A stretch of DNA of 36,212 bases, taken from the NCBI GenBank assembly GCA_016783145.1, contig JADHXD010000040.1, positions 1 to 36,212 of the forward strand. The letters run 5' to 3'. Positions 33,243 to 36,212 of the stretch are shown one piece after another. Source of the DNA: Anaerolineae bacterium. Lineage in GTDB: Bacteria > Chloroflexota > Anaerolineae > JAFGEY01. A program made the translations under genes and the position numbers. A model generated the notes under the pieces. It ran no database searches. It saw only the letters and a program-made list of their open reading frames with translations, and had not been told where the DNA came from. The first letter of the stretch is position 1; every line of letters begins with the position of its first letter.

Positions 33243-35036
33243 GTGAGGCTGACGGGTGGACAGATCGTCGTGGAGGCGCTGGCTCAGGAAGGGGTGCCGT
33301 ACATTGTGGGCATCCCGGGGCACGGGACGCTGGGCCTCTCGGACGCCCTGATCGGCCAGGACCGAGTCAAGGTTTTGCAGGTGCGGCACGAGCAGGCGGC
33401 GGTTCACCTGGCCGATGGGTACTACCGTGTCGCCGGGGTGCCGCTCGCGGTCTACACCTCGATCGGTCCGGGGGCGATGAACACGGTTATCGGCGTGGCT
33501 TCCTGCTATGTGGACGGCATCCCGGTGTTGGTGCTGACCGGGAACAGCCACACGCACATGGCCGGGCGCGGCGTGCTGCAAGAGATCGAACGGGCGCACG
33601 ATGCCAACAGCCTGGCGGTGTTCGAGCCGATCGCCAAGCGCATCTGGCGGCCGACGAGCGTGGAGCGCCTGCCGCGCACCTTGCAGCGCGCGTTTGCAGA
33701 GATGCTCACCGGCCGGCGCGGTCCGGTGGTCGTGGACCTGCCGATGGACGTGCAGTGCGACAGCGCCGACGTAGAGCTGGACGCGCCAAGCACCTATCGT
33801 CCCATTGGGCCGGTGCTGCCCGAACCAGAGCTGATCGCCCAAGCGGGCCGGCTTCTCGCCGGGGCCGAACGTCCGGCCATCGTCGCCGGAGGCGGGGTGA
33901 TCGCCGCGGAGGCGTGGGCTGAGCTCAAGGCCCTGGCCGAGCACACCGGCGCGCCGGTGGTGACGACGATGATGGGCAAGGGCGCCTTCCCGGAGGACCA
34001 CCCGCTCTCGGCGTTCCACGCTGGATCGAAGGGCACAACGTGCGGCAACGCGCTCACCCGCGATGCCGACGTGCTGCTGGCCGTGGGGACCCGTTTCGCC
34101 GACGAGACCACGTCTTCCTACCGGCAGGGGGTCACCTACGCGATCCCTCCTACCCGGCTCATTCACATCGACCTGGACCCGACGGAGATTGGCAAGAACT
34201 ACCCGGTAGAGGTGGGCATCGTGGCCGACGCGCGGGCTGGACTAGGGGCGCTGGTCGAATGGCTGCAAGCGAATGACACGCCGCGCCCGTATGCCGAGAG
34301 CCCGTACTACGCCCACGTGAAGCGGCTGCGCGAGGAGTGGCTGGCGCAGGTGCGGGCGCTCGCCGCCTCCGACCACGTGCCGGTGACCATTTCCCGCCTG
34401 ATCGCCGAGTTGCGGGCCTTTCTGGACCGGGACGCGATCGTCCTCACCTCTTCCGGGAACGTACAGGCCCAGTGGTTCCAGGAAGCGATGGTCTACGAAC
34501 CCAAGACCCACCTGACGGCTGGTGGCTTCAGCACGATGGGCTGGACGGTGCCCGCTGCGCTTGGCGCAAAGCTCGCCGCGCCGGACCGGCAGGTGATGGG
34601 GCTGGTGGGCGACGGCGATTTCCTGATGACCTCGCAGGAGCTGGCGACTGCCGTGCAGTACGACCTGCCTGTCGTCTACGTCGTGGCCAACAACGCGGGA
34701 TGGATCGCCATTCGCGACCTGCAGGCTGCGGCCTACGGAGAGGAGCGGGCGGTGGGCGCCGAGTTCCTGCGGGGCGGCAAACCCATCTCTCCCGACCTGG
34801 CGGCGCTGTCCCGGGCGTATGGATGCCGCGCCGAACGCGTATCGGCACCCGACGAGGTGCGCCCGGCGCTGGAGCGGGCGTTCGCCGCGGCAAAGCCGGC
34901 TGTGGTGGAAGTGATCGTCGAGCGAGGGTACCCGCTGTCGGGGAGCCCGGCGGTGGGCTGGTGGGACGTGCCGGTGCCCACCTACCTGGCCGAGCGGCGG
35001 GCACGGTACGAGCGAGAGCGGGCGGAGGAGCGGTAG
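33243..35036 (+). CDS. ThDP-dependent acetolactate synthase-family enzyme
   Basis: 597 residues with the three-domain layout of the family. Catalytic Glu50 lies in VRHEQAAVHLADGYYR. The central domain includes PAIVAGGGVIAAEAW and IHIDLDPTEIGKNYPVEVGI. The ThDP/Mg motif starts at 456 with GDGDFLM and ends in VVYVVANN. The first domain reads SIGPGAMNTVIGVA and VLVLTGNSHTHMAGRGV. The family includes acetolactate synthase, glyoxylate carboligase, sulfoacetaldehyde acetyltransferase and IolD; I cannot choose among them. No ilvN or ilvC is adjacent, which weakens a role in branched-chain amino acid synthesis. GTG codons at 33240 and 33243 both have AGGAGG upstream; the second has the better spacing. 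Confidence 0.88.
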   Translation: MRLTGGQIVVEALAQEGVPYIVGIPGHGTLGLSDALIGQDRVKVLQVRHEQAAVHLADGYYRVAGVPLAVYTSIGPGAMNTVIGVASCYVDGIPVLVLTGNSHTHMAGRGVLQEIERAHDANSLAVFEPIAKRIWRPTSVERLPRTLQRAFAEMLTGRRGPVVVDLPMDVQCDSADVELDAPSTYRPIGPVLPEPELIAQAGRLLAGAERPAIVAGGGVIAAEAWAELKALAEHTGAPVVTTMMGKGAFPEDHPLSAFHAGSKGTTCGNALTRDADVLLAVGTRFADETTSSYRQGVTYAIPPTRLIHIDLDPTEIGKNYPVEVGIVADARAGLGALVEWLQANDTPRPYAESPYYAHVKRLREEWLAQVRALAASDHVPVTISRLIAELRAFLDRDAIVLTSSGNVQAQWFQEAMVYEPKTHLTAGGFSTMGWTVPAALGAKLAAPDRQVMGLVGDGDFLMTSQELATAVQYDLPVVYVVANNAGWIAIRDLQAAAYGEERAVGAEFLRGGKPISPDLAALSRAYGCRAERVSAPDEVRPALERAFAAAKPAVVEVIVERGYPLSGSPAVGWWDVPVPTYLAERRARYERERAEER

Positions 35037-35064
35037 CGCCCTCAATGGAGAGGTGTGGAGGGGC

Positions 35065-35754
35065 TCAGGCTCCCTGCTTGGCCAGTCTCTTGCGCGTGGC
35101 GTCGCTGGTGAGGTCGCGCACGGCGTCAGTGCCGATCCAACGGGCGGTCTTGTCGTCCATCCCCTGGAGCTGGCGGGCGGCCTCGAGGGCTATCTCGTTT
35201 AGCCTGGCATTGCGCTTGCCGATGTGGCGCAGGGCCCAACTCACGGCCTTTTTCACATAGTTGCGCCCGTCGGTTGCCTCTCTCACGATCAGGGGGATCA
35301 GTGCGGTGAACTGCTCGTCGGTCGCGCCCTTGTCGTGCCAGGCCAGGCAGGCGAGCAGGGCGTAGGCGGCGCGCTTGACGAACTCTTCCTCCCGCTCTGA
35401 CCACTCGCGGACTTTGCGCCACGCCAGAGGGGTCTTGTCAAAGAGGTTCATGCAGAGCTGGTCGCAGACGTCCCACGAGTCCAGGCCGGCGACCCAGTCC
35501 TCCATTTGCGCCTCGGTAACCTCCTCCGGGACATCGACCATTGCGGCGACGATCCTGGCTTCGGCGATCCCGGTCTCCCAGAGGGCAAGGGCAAGCCCGT
35601 GGTCCACCCCGATGCCCTTGGCGAGCTTGCGTAGGTGGGGGATGGAGACGCCGAGCCTCTTCTCCACGGTCATGCCGTAGCGGGCCATGCCCTCGAGCTG
35701 GTCGGGCCGGGACAGGGCCTGGAGTTGTTCGATTACCTGGTCCACGGACGACAT
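35065..35754 (-). CDS. AlkD-like DNA alkylation repair protein
   Basis: 229 residues of HEAT-like helical repeats. RYGMTVEKRLGVSIPHLRKLAK is the family N-terminus, and the middle has LDSWDVCDQLCMNLF, matching the conserved SWDxxD region around the DNA-facing Trp and Asp. AAYALLACLAWHDKG and VKKAVSWALRHIGKRN are further repeats with basic faces. AlkD-type glycosylases excise N3- and N7-alkylpurines without flipping the base. GGAG stands seven bases before the ATG at 35754. It is convergent with the ThDP enzyme gene, with only 28 bases between the stops. Glycosylase activity cannot be proven from sequence because some relatives lack it. Confidence 0.88.
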   Translation of the reverse strand: MSSVDQVIEQLQALSRPDQLEGMARYGMTVEKRLGVSIPHLRKLAKGIGVDHGLALALWETGIAEARIVAAMVDVPEEVTEAQMEDWVAGLDSWDVCDQLCMNLFDKTPLAWRKVREWSEREEEFVKRAAYALLACLAWHDKGATDEQFTALIPLIVREATDGRNYVKKAVSWALRHIGKRNARLNEIALEAARQLQGMDDKTARWIGTDAVRDLTSDATRKRLAKQGA

Positions 35755-35807
35755 ATCACATCTCCCCTCTCACACTGGCAGCGGGTGGTCCGCGCAGAGT
35801 TCCGCAG

Positions 35808-36212
35808 TCACTCGCCCTCCGGCCACTGCGGGCAGGTCGACTCGTACGGCTGGCCCGGCAGGTACTGCTCCCACTCGTCGGGGGTCATATTGCGCCCGGC
35901 GATCTTGCACACGCGGGCCTTCCACGATTCGGGATCGATCTCCCAGAAGCGTATGGTGCCGTCTTCACTCGGGGAGGCCAAGGTCCTGCCATCGGGGCTA
36001 AAGTCGAGGATTGTCACTCTGCCAGTGTGGCCGATGAGCGGAGGACCAAGGGCACGCCAGGGACCGGCCTCCCCGGTGGCGTTGGGTGCCGCGGACCACA
36101 GGCGAACCGTGTGGTCCGCGCTGCTCGATGCCAGGATCGTGCCCTGGGGGTTAAAGTCCACCTCCCACACGCCCGCTGAGTGGCCCAGGAGAGGCTGCCC
36201 CGCAGGCTGGAG
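35808..36212 (-). CDS. WD40-repeat protein, C-terminal part (N-terminus beyond window)
   Basis: 135 codons are visible, and the frame is open to the right edge. Two and a half WD40 blades are seen: a GHSAGVWEVDFNPQG start and ASSSADHTVRLWS, then GHTGRVTILDFSPDGRTLAS and SEDGTIRFWEID. The tail RVCKIAGRNMTPDEWEQYLPG, ending in a Tyr/Cys-Pro segment, resembles the C-termini of large WD40 proteins of Chloroflexi and cyanobacteria, often with N-terminal NACHT, kinase or nSTAND domains. The N-terminal domain is not visible, so the function (signalling or defence) is unknown. Confidence 0.85.
   Translation of the reverse strand, partial: LQPAGQPLLGHSAGVWEVDFNPQGTILASSSADHTVRLWSAAPNATGEAGPWRALGPPLIGHTGRVTILDFSPDGRTLASPSEDGTIRFWEIDPESWKARVCKIAGRNMTPDEWEQYLPGQPYESTCPQWPEGE

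Overview
The window is GC-rich and gene-dense. It looks like a chromosomal piece of an anaerobic bacterium of the Chloroflexi type (Anaerolineae-like). This placement is inference: it rests on an anaerobic heterodisulfide reductase/Flx electron-transfer cluster, formate-tetrahydrofolate ligase plus acetate kinase, and a WD40 protein with a C-terminal tail of the kind I associate with that phylum. No rRNA, tRNA, insertion sequence or CRISPR array was found.

Layout. (a) 1-3111, minus strand: a compact operon of a HAD phosphatase, DNA polymerase IV, a TPR-like protein and a SAM methyltransferase. Its TTGACA-N17-TATCAT promoter carries a LexA-like box in the spacer. (b) 3129-4483: a divergently transcribed malate/lactate dehydrogenase-family enzyme. 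(c) 4516-17547, plus strand: fhs, then ackA, then a HdrCB fusion, HdrA with an inserted GltD/NfnB module, an MvhD/FlxD subunit, two ferredoxin-type subunits, a UroD-fold protein, a FlxA-like FAD/NAD reductase and an orphan GcvH. This reads as a one-carbon/acetate energy module built around an NAD(P)H-linked, probably flavin-bifurcating Hdr complex. (d) 17746-21358: a purA-like gene, a GNAT acetyltransferase and a purB-like gene. (e) 21477-22589, minus strand: a membrane-anchored UshA-like protein whose reading frame is interrupted by one in-frame TGA, at a place where I expect Cys in relatives. It is a candidate selenoprotein or a fresh nonsense mutant. (f) 22835-27299: an NTF2-like lipoprotein, a secreted clan GH-A glycosidase-like protein, and an unusual fusion of a degenerate GspE/PilB domain with GAF and a SpoIIE-type phosphatase. 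(g) 27442-28200, minus strand: an OmpR-type response regulator. (h) 28319-32474: an enolase-superfamily enzyme, a Nudix protein, an ADP-ribosylglycohydrolase and a six-hairpin glycosidase-like protein, closely packed. (i) 32461-33208: an array of five hairpin repeats abutting the decayed C-terminus of a GPH-type sugar symporter. (j) 33243-36212: a ThDP-dependent acetolactate-synthase-family enzyme, then on the minus strand an AlkD-like protein and a WD40 protein that runs off the right edge.

The strongest leads are the in-frame TGA at 22236-22238 with two hairpins immediately downstream, the GspE-like/GAF/SpoIIE fusion, the Hdr/Flx cluster with its embedded UroD-like and GcvH proteins, the LexA-like box in the polymerase IV operon promoter, and the hairpin array beside the broken transporter. 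All functional statements come from reading motifs; no database search was possible.
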